Source of the DNA: an uncultured Lachnospiraceae bacterium
GTDB taxonomy: Bacteria > Bacillota_A > Clostridia > Lachnospirales > Lachnospiraceae
Reading direction: 5' to 3'
DNA: 25,671 bases
Assembly: GCA_902780985.1 (NCBI GenBank)
Contig: CACZHN010000023.1
Location: forward strand, 1 to 25,671
The translations under genes were made by a program, and so were the position numbers. Positions 6,708 through 14,233 of this stretch are shown in pieces. How positions within the stretch are numbered: the stretch's first letter is position 1; each line of letters begins with the position of its first letter. The notes under the pieces were generated by a model. It saw only the letters and a list, made by a program, of their open reading frames with translations. It was not told the origin of the DNA and ran no database searches.

Positions 6708-6737
6708 TATATATTTTAAACCGGTTAGTATGAACAA
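6708..6737 (-). promoter_or_regulatory. Possible promoter of the pilin operon
   Basis: On the minus strand an AT-rich TATATA (6708-6713) lies roughly 17-18 bp downstream of TTGTTC (about 6732-6737). Transcription from here would give a leader of about 95 nt containing the full ribosome-site hairpin. The boxes are weak matches. Proximity and the absence of a better candidate between queH and the pilin gene are the main support. Confidence 0.35.
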
Positions 6738-6739
6738 TA

Positions 6740-6773
6740 TGTGACCAAATCCCTTACTGGGCTTGGCTTCACA
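6740..6773. repeat. Bulged inverted repeat between queH and the pilin gene
   Basis: TGTGA (6740-6744) pairs with TCACA (6769-6773), CCAA (6745-6748) with TTGG (6763-6766) and CCC (6751-6753) with GGG (6759-6761), closing a 5-nt loop. This is 12 bp with small bulges. It follows the queH stop by about 30 nt on the minus strand but has no T-tract there, so it is at best a weak queH terminator or mRNA end-protecting stem. It could also be an operator for the pilin promoter. Confidence 0.4.
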
Positions 6774-6801
6774 GCTTTTTCACACTTAATACGCAGTCCG
6801 T

Positions 6802-7488
6802 TCACAAATGACACTCTGATTGTTTTTCTTTTAATTTTCTTTCTTTTTCCATTTTCGAATATACGCATCCGCAGTAATCCTGTCTGTAAAGATTGTATTC
6901 GGCAGACAGTTCGATGGATCTTTTATATCCGTTTTTCTTTTTAAAATCACTGAAGAGAAATGCGGGAATTTTAGTTTCTGATTCCCCCGTTGCCGCGCCT
7001 CGCATTTCCTCTTCGAGAAGCATTCCTATCTCGTTGATCCATTCCGCATTCTTATAAGGACTTATGGACAGCGTGGTGGTAAAGTAATCGAAGCCTTCTT
7101 CCAGTGCATAACGCGCCGTGCGTCTCAGTCGCAGCATATAGCACTTATAGCAGCGCTCCGACCTTTCCGGAAGATTCTCCATTCCTCTCGCCATCTCATG
7201 GAAGACCTCCGGCTCATACTCGCCTCTTACTATCTTTATATTCTTCGCAAACTCGGCTTCTTTGGAGAATCTCAGCAGTTCCTCCAGTCTCTTCTCATAC
7301 TCGTCTTTTTCATCTATATTGGGATTATAGAAGAAAACCGTTATGTCGAAATGCTTCTCCAGCAGCTCTATACAATGGGAACTGCAGGGACAGCAGCAGG
7401 CGTGAAGAAGAAGTTTCGGTTTGTCAATCATTTTATCTGCTTCGTCAAGCTGTTTTTCGAATTTTTGATATAAAAAATTACCGCTCAT
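6802..7488 (-). CDS. queH: Epoxyqueuosine reductase QueH
   Basis: 228 aa, single domain of the QueH (former DUF208) family, which reduces epoxyqueuosine to queuosine in tRNA, the last step of queuosine formation. The N-terminus carries HACCCPCSS (29-37), the adenine-nucleotide alpha-hydrolase-like start with the metal/cluster-ligating Cys pair. Two further Cys clusters follow: ERCYKCYMLR and DYCGCVYS. The conserved TTTLSISPYKN segment is also present. Length is normal. AGGAG lies 6-7 nt ahead of the ATG at 7488. It appears to be a single-gene unit. queF elsewhere in this window (14234-14728) supports a complete de novo queuosine route in this organism. Confidence 0.94.
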   Translation of the reverse strand: MSGNFLYQKFEKQLDEADKMIDKPKLLLHACCCPCSSHCIELLEKHFDITVFFYNPNIDEKDEYEKRLEELLRFSKEAEFAKNIKIVRGEYEPEVFHEMARGMENLPERSERCYKCYMLRLRRTARYALEEGFDYFTTTLSISPYKNAEWINEIGMLLEEEMRGAATGESETKIPAFLFSDFKKKNGYKRSIELSAEYNLYRQDYCGCVYSKMEKERKLKEKQSECHL

Positions 7489-7516
7489 TTTTTACTCCTG
7501 ACATTGTACGTCACGG

Positions 7517-7545
7517 TTGACTTTACTATTTTTTTAACCTATACT
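7517..7545 (+). promoter_or_regulatory. Sigma-A promoter of the 77-aa protein gene
   Basis: TTGACT (7517-7522), a 17-bp spacer and TATACT (7540-7545) are each one mismatch from consensus. Start would be near 7552, about 44 nt ahead of the ATG. A short inverted repeat, CCTATA (7538-7543) with TATAGG (7555-7560), overlaps the -10 and start site and could be an operator. Confidence 0.65.
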
Positions 7546-7595
7546 CTAATTAAATATAGGGGTGTGTAGTTATTGTTTTGGAGGGGGATTGCGCT

Positions 7596-7829
7596 ATGAC
7601 CGTAGATCAGGCTATCAAAAAATACAAACTCGAACCCGTTAACCCGTATACGGCAAAAATCAAAGCCGAGGAGCTTAATGTCGAAGAAGTTCTCTATATG
7701 AACGTTCAAAAGAACAAGTATGCGTATATCATACGTGACGGCGCCCGCGGCATATATCTTTATAAAGACGAAAAGAGTCTGTATACAAAACTATATAAGG
7801 GCATTAAAATGATTAAGCTTGATCCGTAA
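7596..7829 (+). CDS. Conserved-looking 77-aa protein of unknown function
   Basis: 77 aa from the ATG at 7596. GGAGGGGG at 7580-7587 lies 8 nt ahead, so the in-frame TTG at 7578 inside that ribosome site is rejected. I do not recognise the family. The protein is soluble, basic, rich in Lys and Tyr, with predicted short alternating strands (EVLYMNV, YAYIIRD, GIYLYKD) that suggest a small beta-sheet fold. There is no membrane segment, signal or Cys. It has a strong promoter, a strong ribosome site and a perfect terminator, so it is very likely a real, well-expressed gene although isolated: the only plus-strand gene in the left half. It is convergent with the membrane protein gene ending at 7856. 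Confidence 0.8.
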   Translation: MTVDQAIKKYKLEPVNPYTAKIKAEELNVEEVLYMNVQKNKYAYIIRDGARGIYLYKDEKSLYTKLYKGIKMIKLDP

Positions 7830-7850
7830 AAGATCAAGCTTATTTTTTTC
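7815..7850 (+). terminator. Terminator of the 77-aa protein gene, possibly bidirectional
   Basis: A perfect 10-bp stem, AAGCTTGATC (7815-7824) with its complement (7832-7841), closes a 7-nt loop and is followed by seven T (7843-7849). The stop codon of the gene (7827-7829) is in the loop. Read on the minus strand the same stem is followed by a weaker T-rich stretch and could also stop the long operon ending at 7856. Confidence 0.9.
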
Positions 7851-7855
7851 GTCAT

Positions 7856-8389
7856 TTATGCTTCTTTTCTGACATCCTTGATTTCGCACTTTGTCTTAAG
7901 GACTTCCTTCAGATGAAGGATACATTTATCGTTAAGATTAAGTATATCTATTGATTCCTTATCTCCCTGGGTTGAATAGATGGCAACAAGCTTTCCGTCT
8001 TCCCCTGCTTTTCCGGAAAAATCTCTGATGGCAGCCTTGCCTCTCTTAACATCCAGATCATTCTTTACACGATCGGAATCTGCATAGTTGACATATGTGA
8101 TGCTGTCGGCTGAAATACTTCTGATATCCTTTCTGCGGCTCTTGGCCAGGATCTTTGCTATATCCACATCACCGTTTGTAAGTGTGTACTCATACTCAAG
8201 ATTGAATCCGTCCTTGAAATATATGATAAGATATACTCCTATTACCGATAAGATCAGTCCGTAAGATGAAATGGTAAACATAAGGAATACTCCGGCAAGT
8301 ATCAAAAGCACCGCTCCTGCGATTGAAAGGTATGTACCGCCTTCGGCCTTTGCCTTAACAACTCTCTCGTTCATTCTGTCCGTCATCAT
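7856..8389 (-). CDS. Small membrane protein, DUF6106-like (tentative)
   Basis: 177 aa. Two hydrophobic segments at about 20-38 and 42-58 are separated by a very short turn, followed by a cytoplasmic-looking domain of about 115 residues. The motif EYEYTLTNGDVDIAKILAKSRRK just after the membrane hairpin recalls small uncharacterised Clostridia membrane proteins I associate with DUF6106; this is from memory and tentative. The first ATG at 8389 is chosen (GGAGG at 8400-8404, spacing 10; the next ATG would be at 13). It is the last gene of the long minus-strand run, 26 nt after the GNAT gene. Function unknown. Confidence 0.7.
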   Translation of the reverse strand: MMTDRMNERVVKAKAEGGTYLSIAGAVLLILAGVFLMFTISSYGLILSVIGVYLIIYFKDGFNLEYEYTLTNGDVDIAKILAKSRRKDIRSISADSITYVNYADSDRVKNDLDVKRGKAAIRDFSGKAGEDGKLVAIYSTQGDKESIDILNLNDKCILHLKEVLKTKCEIKDVRKEA

Positions 8390-8415
8390 GTTGAAAAAAC
8401 CTCCGTAATTTTATA

Positions 8416-9333
8416 CTAACAAAGCTCGGTAAAAAGCATGTTTTCATAGTCGAGTCCGTTTTCACGAAGCTCCGCAACCATATATCCCTGTCCTTCCGTC
8501 ACCTGATTCATATCCAGGGTATGGGCAAAGCACATAAGAAGCTTTGTATCCAGCGATATCCTGATATGGGTTACGCCCTCATCTTCCGGATCTTCGCTCT
8601 CCGCATGTCTCGCATCCTCCACAGCCAGTCTTTCTTCTATAACATCAAACATCTTGGCCATAAAGTCTCTGAGACTGAAGAAAGGAACCACATGTTCCAC
8701 ATCTATATAGCATCCGTTTCTTCTGACTGAGAAGATTCCCTGAACCACGCCCTTTTTTTCCAGGCATATCAGAGTTCCGTCCTTTGAAGACATTTCCGAA
8801 ACAAGTGCATTTACACTATCCGCCGAATAGGACGGTGTGATAAGATTCTTCACCAGCTTTCCGAACTCCAGGTCCGCGCGGATGGTGACCATCTCATCTC
8901 TCAGCAGTTCCAGATCTTCCTTCTTTACCGTAATGTCAGCCATCTTTGTGACTGTGGCAAATCCCAGTTCTTCAAACAGCGCCGGATTTTCCGGACGTGC
9001 ATATACAAACTTTATATTTTCCGAAGCAAGTACCGTTGCCGCATATCCCAGCATCTTGTTCAGTCTTCCTTCGTTCCTGTATCCTTCCTTTACAGCCGCT
9101 CCGGTTATGAAACAGGTCCTGTATAACTCTCTCGCACCTCTTGTGAAGTTGTAAGGGTTAAGATGAAGCATGCCCAGCAGGTCGCCGCCCTCTTTCATCA
9201 TTACTATCTGGTTACTGCGACACATCTTGTCGAAGTAAAAATCCAGAAAGCTCTCCGAGTCGGTGAAGCATTCTTCCCAGAGCATCTTCATTTGTACCAG
9301 TTCCGAAGCTGACTTATCAGAAATCTTTATCAC
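8416..9333 (-). CDS. GNAT-family N-acetyltransferase
   Basis: 305 aa starting at GTG 9333. GGAGGAG in the last codons of ispF stands 7 nt ahead. Residues about 1-140 are a GNAT fold: the central strand FITGAAV, the acetyl-CoA pyrophosphate loop EGYRNEGRLNKML, and the later ARPENPALFEELGF segment typical of Eis-like and related two-domain acetyltransferases. The C-terminal half (about 150-305) is a second, more divergent domain. The acceptor is unknown; related enzymes modify small amines, peptides or antibiotics. It follows ispF by 4 nt. The shared operon reflects co-transcription and not an obvious pathway link. Confidence 0.82.
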   Translation of the reverse strand: MIKISDKSASELVQMKMLWEECFTDSESFLDFYFDKMCRSNQIVMMKEGGDLLGMLHLNPYNFTRGARELYRTCFITGAAVKEGYRNEGRLNKMLGYAATVLASENIKFVYARPENPALFEELGFATVTKMADITVKKEDLELLRDEMVTIRADLEFGKLVKNLITPSYSADSVNALVSEMSSKDGTLICLEKKGVVQGIFSVRRNGCYIDVEHVVPFFSLRDFMAKMFDVIEERLAVEDARHAESEDPEDEGVTHIRISLDTKLLMCFAHTLDMNQVTEGQGYMVAELRENGLDYENMLFTELC

Positions 9334-9337
9334 GTAT

Positions 9338-9808
9338 CTACTCCTCCAGAAGAGCTATGGCCTGACAGGATATTCCCAGACCTTCGCCGGTAAATCCCAG
9401 ACCTTCCTCCGTGGTTGCCTTTACATTTATTCTTGATATATCTATTCCCAGTATATCTGCGATCCTCTCACGCATTTTTTCGATATGAGGAGCCATCTTA
9501 GGCCTCTGCGCGATGATGGTCGCATCGATATTTCCTACTTTATATCCGGCATCGGCCAGCATCTTTGCTACTTCCTGCATAAGCACAGCACTGTCCGCAC
9601 CCTTGAAACGCTGATCCGTATCAGGGAAATGCTTTCCTATATCTCCCATTGCGGCCGCTCCCAGAAGTGCATCCATAATGGCATGCAGCAGGCAGTCCGC
9701 ATCGGAATGCCCCAGAAGCCCCAGCTCATATTCTATCTCCACACCGCCGAGTATAAGCTTCCTGTCCGGAACCAGACGGTGTACATCATATCCCATTCCT
9801 ACTCTCAA
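9338..9808 (-). CDS. ispF: 2-C-methyl-D-erythritol 2,4-cyclodiphosphate synthase
   Basis: 156 aa, the full length for IspF, which cyclises CDP-methylerythritol phosphate in the non-mevalonate isoprenoid pathway. Zinc ligands are visible as Asp8 and His10 in GYDVH and His42 in the stretch [11 protein letters not shown]. The substrate-binding segments [26 protein letters not shown] and the C-terminal [10 protein letters not shown] are intact. The start is TTG at 9808: GGAGG at 9817-9821 is 8 nt away, and the protein then begins [10 protein letters not shown] like its relatives, whereas the first ATG would cut into the conserved strand. It overlaps the tail region of the DUF308 gene (3-nt gap) and is translated in its wake. 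It is normally partnered with ispD, which is absent from the window. Confidence 0.96.
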   Translation of the reverse strand: MRVGMGYDVHRLVPDRKLILGGVEIEYELGLLGHSDADCLLHAIMDALLGAAAMGDIGKHFPDTDQRFKGADSAVLMQEVAKMLADAGYKVGNIDATIIAQRPKMAPHIEKMRERIADILGIDISRINVKATTEEGLGFTGEGLGISCQAIALLEE

Positions 9809-9811
9809 CGA

Positions 9812-10387
9812 TTATTCCTCCCAGACTACATCCGAACCGTCATCAACGTATCTTCCGCCGTCTTTATATACCTTAAATACCGTAATGATATTTGAGATAC
9901 CCAGAACCGCAAGAATGATTCCGAGAACGATGACAACCACATTTGCAACTGTTGTAGGTATGAAGAAAAGAACCACACCTAAGATAAGAGTTATAACATC
10001 ATTAATTATATATGCCAGGAAATTATCGCTCTTTCCTTTTATGACATATGCATCGTGAATACTCATGATCGAATTCACGGTAACGCAGAGTCCTATGACC
10101 TTAAGTATAAGACCTGCCACAAATCCCGATGCCGCAAGACATATGATTCCTATCAGAACCAACGCTATCGCCAGCACCATTGATGCGGTAGAAACCGCTG
10201 CCATCAGCGAGCATCCCAGAAGAATACCCACGATTACAAAAAGAATTCCGACTACTTTAACCGTTATATCCAAAGCTCCGTCGGGTTTAAATATAAAGAA
10301 GCAGCCTATAATAAGCATGATTGCAGGCACGGCAAGGTTCTTGCTGTTCTTCTTTATAAAATCCGTTAATGTACCGTTACTGCCCAT
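9812..10387 (-). CDS. DUF308/HdeD-like membrane protein
   Basis: 191 aa with about six hydrophobic helices arranged as three pairs, the repeat pattern of the DUF308/HdeD family (short GIL/GIILxxxG motifs in paired helices). The C-terminal tail is short, acidic and cytoplasmic-looking. In enterobacteria HdeD is linked to acid resistance; for Clostridia homologues no function is established, so none is claimed. GGAGG with 4-5 nt spacing precedes the ATG at 10387. It lies 9 nt after the glycerophosphotransferase gene and 3 nt before ispF. Confidence 0.82.
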   Translation of the reverse strand: MGSNGTLTDFIKKNSKNLAVPAIMLIIGCFFIFKPDGALDITVKVVGILFVIVGILLGCSLMAAVSTASMVLAIALVLIGIICLAASGFVAGLILKVIGLCVTVNSIMSIHDAYVIKGKSDNFLAYIINDVITLILGVVLFFIPTTVANVVVIVLGIILAVLGISNIITVFKVYKDGGRYVDDGSDVVWEE

Positions 10388-10396
10388 TTTTCCTCC

Positions 10397-11506
10397 TTAT
10401 AAACTAACAGCCGCCTTAACTATCCTGTCGGCGCTGTGTCCGTCACACGAACCCATGTATTCGTTCCAGAAGTCTTCATATGTTTCCGGATCAATTTCAT
10501 AATCATCATTCAGGATACATTCCTTCAGTTTTTCCGGCTCCGTGATAAGTCTGCACGGAAAACTTTCGGGATCCTTATAAAAGCCTCTTTCCTCTCTGAA
10601 CTGCTCTATATCGGGACAGTATAACACAAATGGCTTCCTGTATACAGCATAATCAAAAACTATCGAAGAATAATCCGTGATGAGAAGATCCGCCACCGGA
10701 AGCAGCTCCATCGAATTTATGCTGTCCTTTCCCGTTCTCATAAGAGGATGAGGAAGTACCATAGTGTACCAGTCATCTCCCAGTTCATAGAGAACCTTAT
10801 CCTGCCCTGTGCTTATGGCCGTACACTCAGGGTCTGCCGCATTTCCCGAGAAAGACGGTGCATAAAGCACTACCTTTCTTCCCAGAGCTTCGTTATGATC
10901 TGCGAAAAACTTCTCTCTGCAGCGTTCCTGCCAGCGCTTATCCATAAGCGTATCCGTTCTTGCTATTCCGGTACTTTTCGCGGTTCCCGGTTCAAGCTGC
11001 AGAGCCTGTTCCCAGACCGGCTCGCATACCGGTGCGCTGACCGTCACAAGATCGTAATTCTTTGTCACATCCCCTTTATAATACTCGGGAATGTCATCTG
11101 TCGTATCATAGCCCATCTTCTTCAGAAGGCCGCCGGAATGCCACAACTGGATAACCTTTGTCTCCGGTCTCTTCTCACAGGATGAAACCGGCAGGAAATA
11201 ACTGGATATGAATATCATACCCGATGTGGCATATTCCTTCATAAACTGTCTCATAAAACTCATGGCATCTATCGGCTTCATGCGTCCGATATCCCTGCAC
11301 ATGACCTTTACATTATATCCTCTCTTCTTAAGAGCTCTGGCCACCGGGATCATGTTGTCCGTCAGGCCGTTGGAATGTGCATCCGCAAAGATGACCTTCT
11401 TCGGATCCACTTCCGATTTAGCAGCGTACTTTTCGTAAATGCGAGGCAGATAACCGTTCTGTACCACACTCTTTATCCGCTGCTTCGTCTTGAAAAACTT
11501 CTTCAT
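10397..11506 (-). CDS. CDP-glycerol glycerophosphotransferase family protein
   Basis: 369 aa matching the Glyphos_transf family (TagB/TagF type), which transfers glycerol phosphate or similar units from CDP-glycerol to a lipid-linked or polymer acceptor at the inner face of the membrane. Conserved points seen: VIQLWHSGGLLKKMGYD with His123, VLYAPSF, and the DLLITDYSSIVFDYAVY block (near 280) with the catalytic-region Asp/Ser residues, followed by PFVLYCPD. The N-terminal Rossmann-like part holds IFADAHSNGLTDN. Length fits a TagB-like single-transfer enzyme more than the longer TagF polymerase. The ATG comes 1 nt after the stop of the preceding TPR gene with GGGAG upstream. Substrate is inferred from family only; it could decorate a cell-surface polymer. 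Confidence 0.88.
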   Translation of the reverse strand: MKKFFKTKQRIKSVVQNGYLPRIYEKYAAKSEVDPKKVIFADAHSNGLTDNMIPVARALKKRGYNVKVMCRDIGRMKPIDAMSFMRQFMKEYATSGMIFISSYFLPVSSCEKRPETKVIQLWHSGGLLKKMGYDTTDDIPEYYKGDVTKNYDLVTVSAPVCEPVWEQALQLEPGTAKSTGIARTDTLMDKRWQERCREKFFADHNEALGRKVVLYAPSFSGNAADPECTAISTGQDKVLYELGDDWYTMVLPHPLMRTGKDSINSMELLPVADLLITDYSSIVFDYAVYRKPFVLYCPDIEQFREERGFYKDPESFPCRLITEPEKLKECILNDDYEIDPETYEDFWNEYMGSCDGHSADRIVKAAVSL

Positions 11507-11507
11507 G

Positions 11508-12773
11508 CTATTCTCCCTGAATAAGAAGCTCTATATCGGAATTGGAAATGCCTCTTACATTTGCATTGTTTCTGTCCGCAGCTGCGTTATCAACCTGTCC
11601 GATATTATGACCGACACCGGTCCTGTTGACCACTGTCGTATCTTCTTCGCTTCTCTGATCATCGGGAAGTTCAACCACTACCGAACCGCCTCCGGCTTCA
11701 ACCGCAGCCTTCAGGGTCTCTATCTCTTCCTTCTGCTGTTCTATAGTCTTCTTATACCCCGACTCCATCTCATCGTAAACCGCAGCCTTTTCTTCCGCGC
11801 TTCTGAGCTGCATGGTCAGGTTATCTATTTCCGAATTTCTCGATGCCAGCGTACTGTTATAGGTACGCTCCATCTCGTTGATCCTGTCGTTGAATTCCTT
11901 CTTGATGCCCGGAGATATAAGGAAGTAAAATACGCAGGCTCCTATTATGATTCCCGCAAACATGTAGAGATTTGAATAACGGACCATGTTCTGTTCCCTG
12001 GTCTTCTTTACTCTTACTCTGACCTTTTCCTTCTCCGTAGGCGCGATCTTACGAGCCGGTCTCTTGCCGACCTCCTCTTCCATACCGTAGTAATCGAAGA
12101 TCTCTCCCGAATTCTCTTCCGACTGTTCTATAAGCCTGTTGAGACTTTCATCCGTCTCACCCATTTCCCTCAGGAAATGTATGGCTGTCGCATTTCCTCT
12201 GTCAATAGAAAGCACATGGGCCAGATATTTCTTGGCCACACCGTTTCTCTTTGTCTCAATGGATATAAGAGCCAGCAGCAGATATGCCTTCACGAAATGA
12301 TTATTACCCGTTATACACTTATGAAGCTGTATGGTAGCCAGATCGAATTCGTGATTCTCTGCCTGCTGAAGAGCCTGATTAAAAACCCTCGCCAGCTCAT
12401 CGCTTTCTTCAAGGGTTTTCGGATTATCTCTCAGTTCTTTAAGATATTTGACCGCAGGGTTGTCCGACGTTCTGTAATTCGCACTCATAACCCAGTGCGA
12501 AAGTGCCGGCACCGTCTCTCCCATCTCATAATATATGAGTCCCAGGAGATTGCGGGATTCCACATTTGTCTTGTTATATCTGAGAGACATCTTCAGGGCG
12601 TCCATGGCACCGGTCAGGTCATGGACTCTTGCTCTGTCGAGACCTATGTTGTAATAGTACAGCGACGTGTTGCCCGCCTTCTTCAGGAAGCTTTCATGGA
12701 GCCTGCACGACGTGCAGTATCCTCCCGCTCCCACGGGCTTGTGACAGTAGCTGCACAGTTTCCTTCCTGCCAT
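11508..12773 (-). CDS. Zinc-ribbon, TPR and coiled-coil membrane protein
   Basis: 421 aa with an unusual domain order. The N-terminal zinc ribbon has Cys7, Cys10, Cys20 and Cys23. About five TPR-like helix pairs follow (35-205; for example DLTGAMDALKMSLRYNKTN and LLGLIYYEMGETVPALSHW). Next come an acidic then strongly basic linker (218-262), one membrane helix (268-287), a coiled coil (290-360) and a Gly/Asn-rich low-complexity tail. With no signal peptide the zinc ribbon and TPRs should be cytoplasmic and the coiled coil outside. It could be a scaffold linking cytoplasmic partners to the wall. It lies 1 nt before the glycerophosphotransferase gene, so a link to surface polymer assembly is possible. 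No family function is known to me. Confidence 0.78.
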   Translation of the reverse strand: MAGRKLCSYCHKPVGAGGYCTSCRLHESFLKKAGNTSLYYYNIGLDRARVHDLTGAMDALKMSLRYNKTNVESRNLLGLIYYEMGETVPALSHWVMSANYRTSDNPAVKYLKELRDNPKTLEESDELARVFNQALQQAENHEFDLATIQLHKCITGNNHFVKAYLLLALISIETKRNGVAKKYLAHVLSIDRGNATAIHFLREMGETDESLNRLIEQSEENSGEIFDYYGMEEEVGKRPARKIAPTEKEKVRVRVKKTREQNMVRYSNLYMFAGIIIGACVFYFLISPGIKKEFNDRINEMERTYNSTLASRNSEIDNLTMQLRSAEEKAAVYDEMESGYKKTIEQQKEEIETLKAAVEAGGGSVVVELPDDQRSEEDTTVVNRTGVGHNIGQVDNAAADRNNANVRGISNSDIELLIQGE

Positions 12774-12775
12774 AA

Positions 12776-12925
12776 CTACTTCCTCTCGGTTCCTCTCAGA
12801 TCCTCTGTCATCTGAAGTACTATATCGGCGATATCCTTCAGATCGTTCTTATATATATCCTCCTCTGCCTGGCTTACTTCCAGACTCGGAGCGAATCTTT
12901 TGATCTCTTCATCAAAATCTATCAT
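12776..12925 (-). CDS. 49-aa acidic protein overlapping folC
   Basis: An open frame of 50 codons starts at the ATG 12925-12923, which shares ATGA with the folC stop (12922-12924), and ends with TAG at 12776-12778, 2 nt before the TPR gene start. The product begins MIDFDEEIKR and ends EDLRGTERK. It is acidic, helical and soluble, with no Cys or membrane segment. The 4-nt overlap on one side and tight spacing on the other are the hallmarks of a translationally coupled operon gene. The frame also supplies the GAGAGGAA-type ribosome site for the next gene, so it fills exactly what would otherwise be a 148-bp hole in a gapless operon. I do not recognise the family. Confidence 0.72.
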   Translation of the reverse strand: MIDFDEEIKRFAPSLEVSQAEEDIYKNDLKDIADIVLQMTEDLRGTERK

Positions 12926-14223
12926 TGTATTTCCAAAACCTCTCCTGCCATGTATAAAGAACCTGTGATGATGAGAAGTTCATCCTCCTTCAGATCCTCC
13001 ACGGCTGTCTTATATGCTTCCGCACAACTCTTCGAATATGTGATCTCTGCCTTATCTCCCAGTGCCTTAGCGAAAAGTTCACCGGCAACCTTGCTGTCCA
13101 GACGTCTGCCGGACTCAAGTTCGGTTACTATTACCTTATCAGGCGCGATGCCCGAAGACAGAATCTCTATAAGCTTCTCGTAGTCCTTATCACTGGATAC
13201 TGCGAAGATAAGCTTTACATTTAACTTTCTGAGATTTCCGTACTGCTTTTTCAGTGCTTTTACAAACTCCTCGGCAGCGTCGGGATTATGCGCACCGTCG
13301 AGTATAACATTATCTTTCAGATATTGGAACCTTCCCGGCATATTAAATCTTGCCAAGGCTCTGTGAATTATATCGGACTTCTCGTTTATGTCCATATCAT
13401 GGAACAATCTGTCGAACATATATACAGACTGGCTTGCATTTCTTGTCTGATATACAGCACCGTTGTTCAGTACCAGATTGCTGTAAGTATAATATCTGTT
13501 ATCAAGTGAAAAATCAATCTTTCCCTTTTCCATACTGTTAATGGCAATCTCCGTCCAGTACGCATTAAATGCAGGGCATCCCTTTTCTCTTGCAACGTGC
13601 TCGATAACTTTGTTGGCTGAAGTCTTGCCTGTGAAATATACAACAGGCACTCCCTTCTTGATGATGCCTGCCTTCTCTCCGGCTATCTCTTCTATTGTAT
13701 CTCCGAGATACTGGGTATGATCCAGACCGATACGTGTGATGGCTGTCATACAAGGGCGTATGCAGTTTGTGGCATCAAGTCTTCCGCCCATTCCGGTCTC
13801 ATATACTACATAGTCTGCCTTCTGCTCGGAAAAATATACGGCAGCCATGGCAAACAGGAATTCGAAGAATGCCGGATGACTTCCGCCTTCTTCTATCAGC
13901 TTATCGGAAGCCGACTTTACGATATCGAATATTCTTCCGAAATCGTCGTCACCTATATTCACGCTGTTGATGGATATTCTCTCACTTATATCAACCAGAT
14001 GAGGTGATACAAAAAGTCCTGTCTTGAATCCTGTCTCCTCAAGCATGAGGCTCATCATTTTCGCAACCGAACCCTTGCCGTCTGTTCCGGCTATATGTAT
14101 GGTCTTTGCATCTCTTTCCGGATTTCCGAGTATTTCCATAAGTTTAGCAGTGTTCTCCGGTCCCGTCTTATCAGCAAATCTCGGGATATCATTTATATAC
14201 TTTACAGCATCCTGCTTTGTCAT
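12922..14223 (-). CDS. folC: Bifunctional folylpolyglutamate/dihydrofolate synthase
   Basis: 433 aa, normal length. It is a Mur-ligase-type ATP enzyme that adds glutamate to dihydropteroate and to folates in the cytoplasm. Seen: P-loop GTDGKGS (46-52), the FVSPHLVDISERI folate-loop segment (71-83), ETGMGGRLDATN, the LDHTQYLGDTIEEIAGEKAGIIK metal/ATP region with the Lys that is carbamylated in the family, and LDGAHNPDAA (about 308-317) at the start of the C-terminal domain. AGGAAG precedes the ATG at 14223 by 6 nt, 10 nt after the queF stop. Both folates and queuosine derive from GTP via FolE-type chemistry, which gives the queF-folC pairing some logic. Confidence 0.96.
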   Translation of the reverse strand: MTKQDAVKYINDIPRFADKTGPENTAKLMEILGNPERDAKTIHIAGTDGKGSVAKMMSLMLEETGFKTGLFVSPHLVDISERISINSVNIGDDDFGRIFDIVKSASDKLIEEGGSHPAFFEFLFAMAAVYFSEQKADYVVYETGMGGRLDATNCIRPCMTAITRIGLDHTQYLGDTIEEIAGEKAGIIKKGVPVVYFTGKTSANKVIEHVAREKGCPAFNAYWTEIAINSMEKGKIDFSLDNRYYTYSNLVLNNGAVYQTRNASQSVYMFDRLFHDMDINEKSDIIHRALARFNMPGRFQYLKDNVILDGAHNPDAAEEFVKALKKQYGNLRKLNVKLIFAVSSDKDYEKLIEILSSGIAPDKVIVTELESGRRLDSKVAGELFAKALGDKAEITYSKSCAEAYKTAVEDLKEDELLIITGSLYMAGEVLEIQ

Positions 14224-14233
14224 ATTTTTCTTC

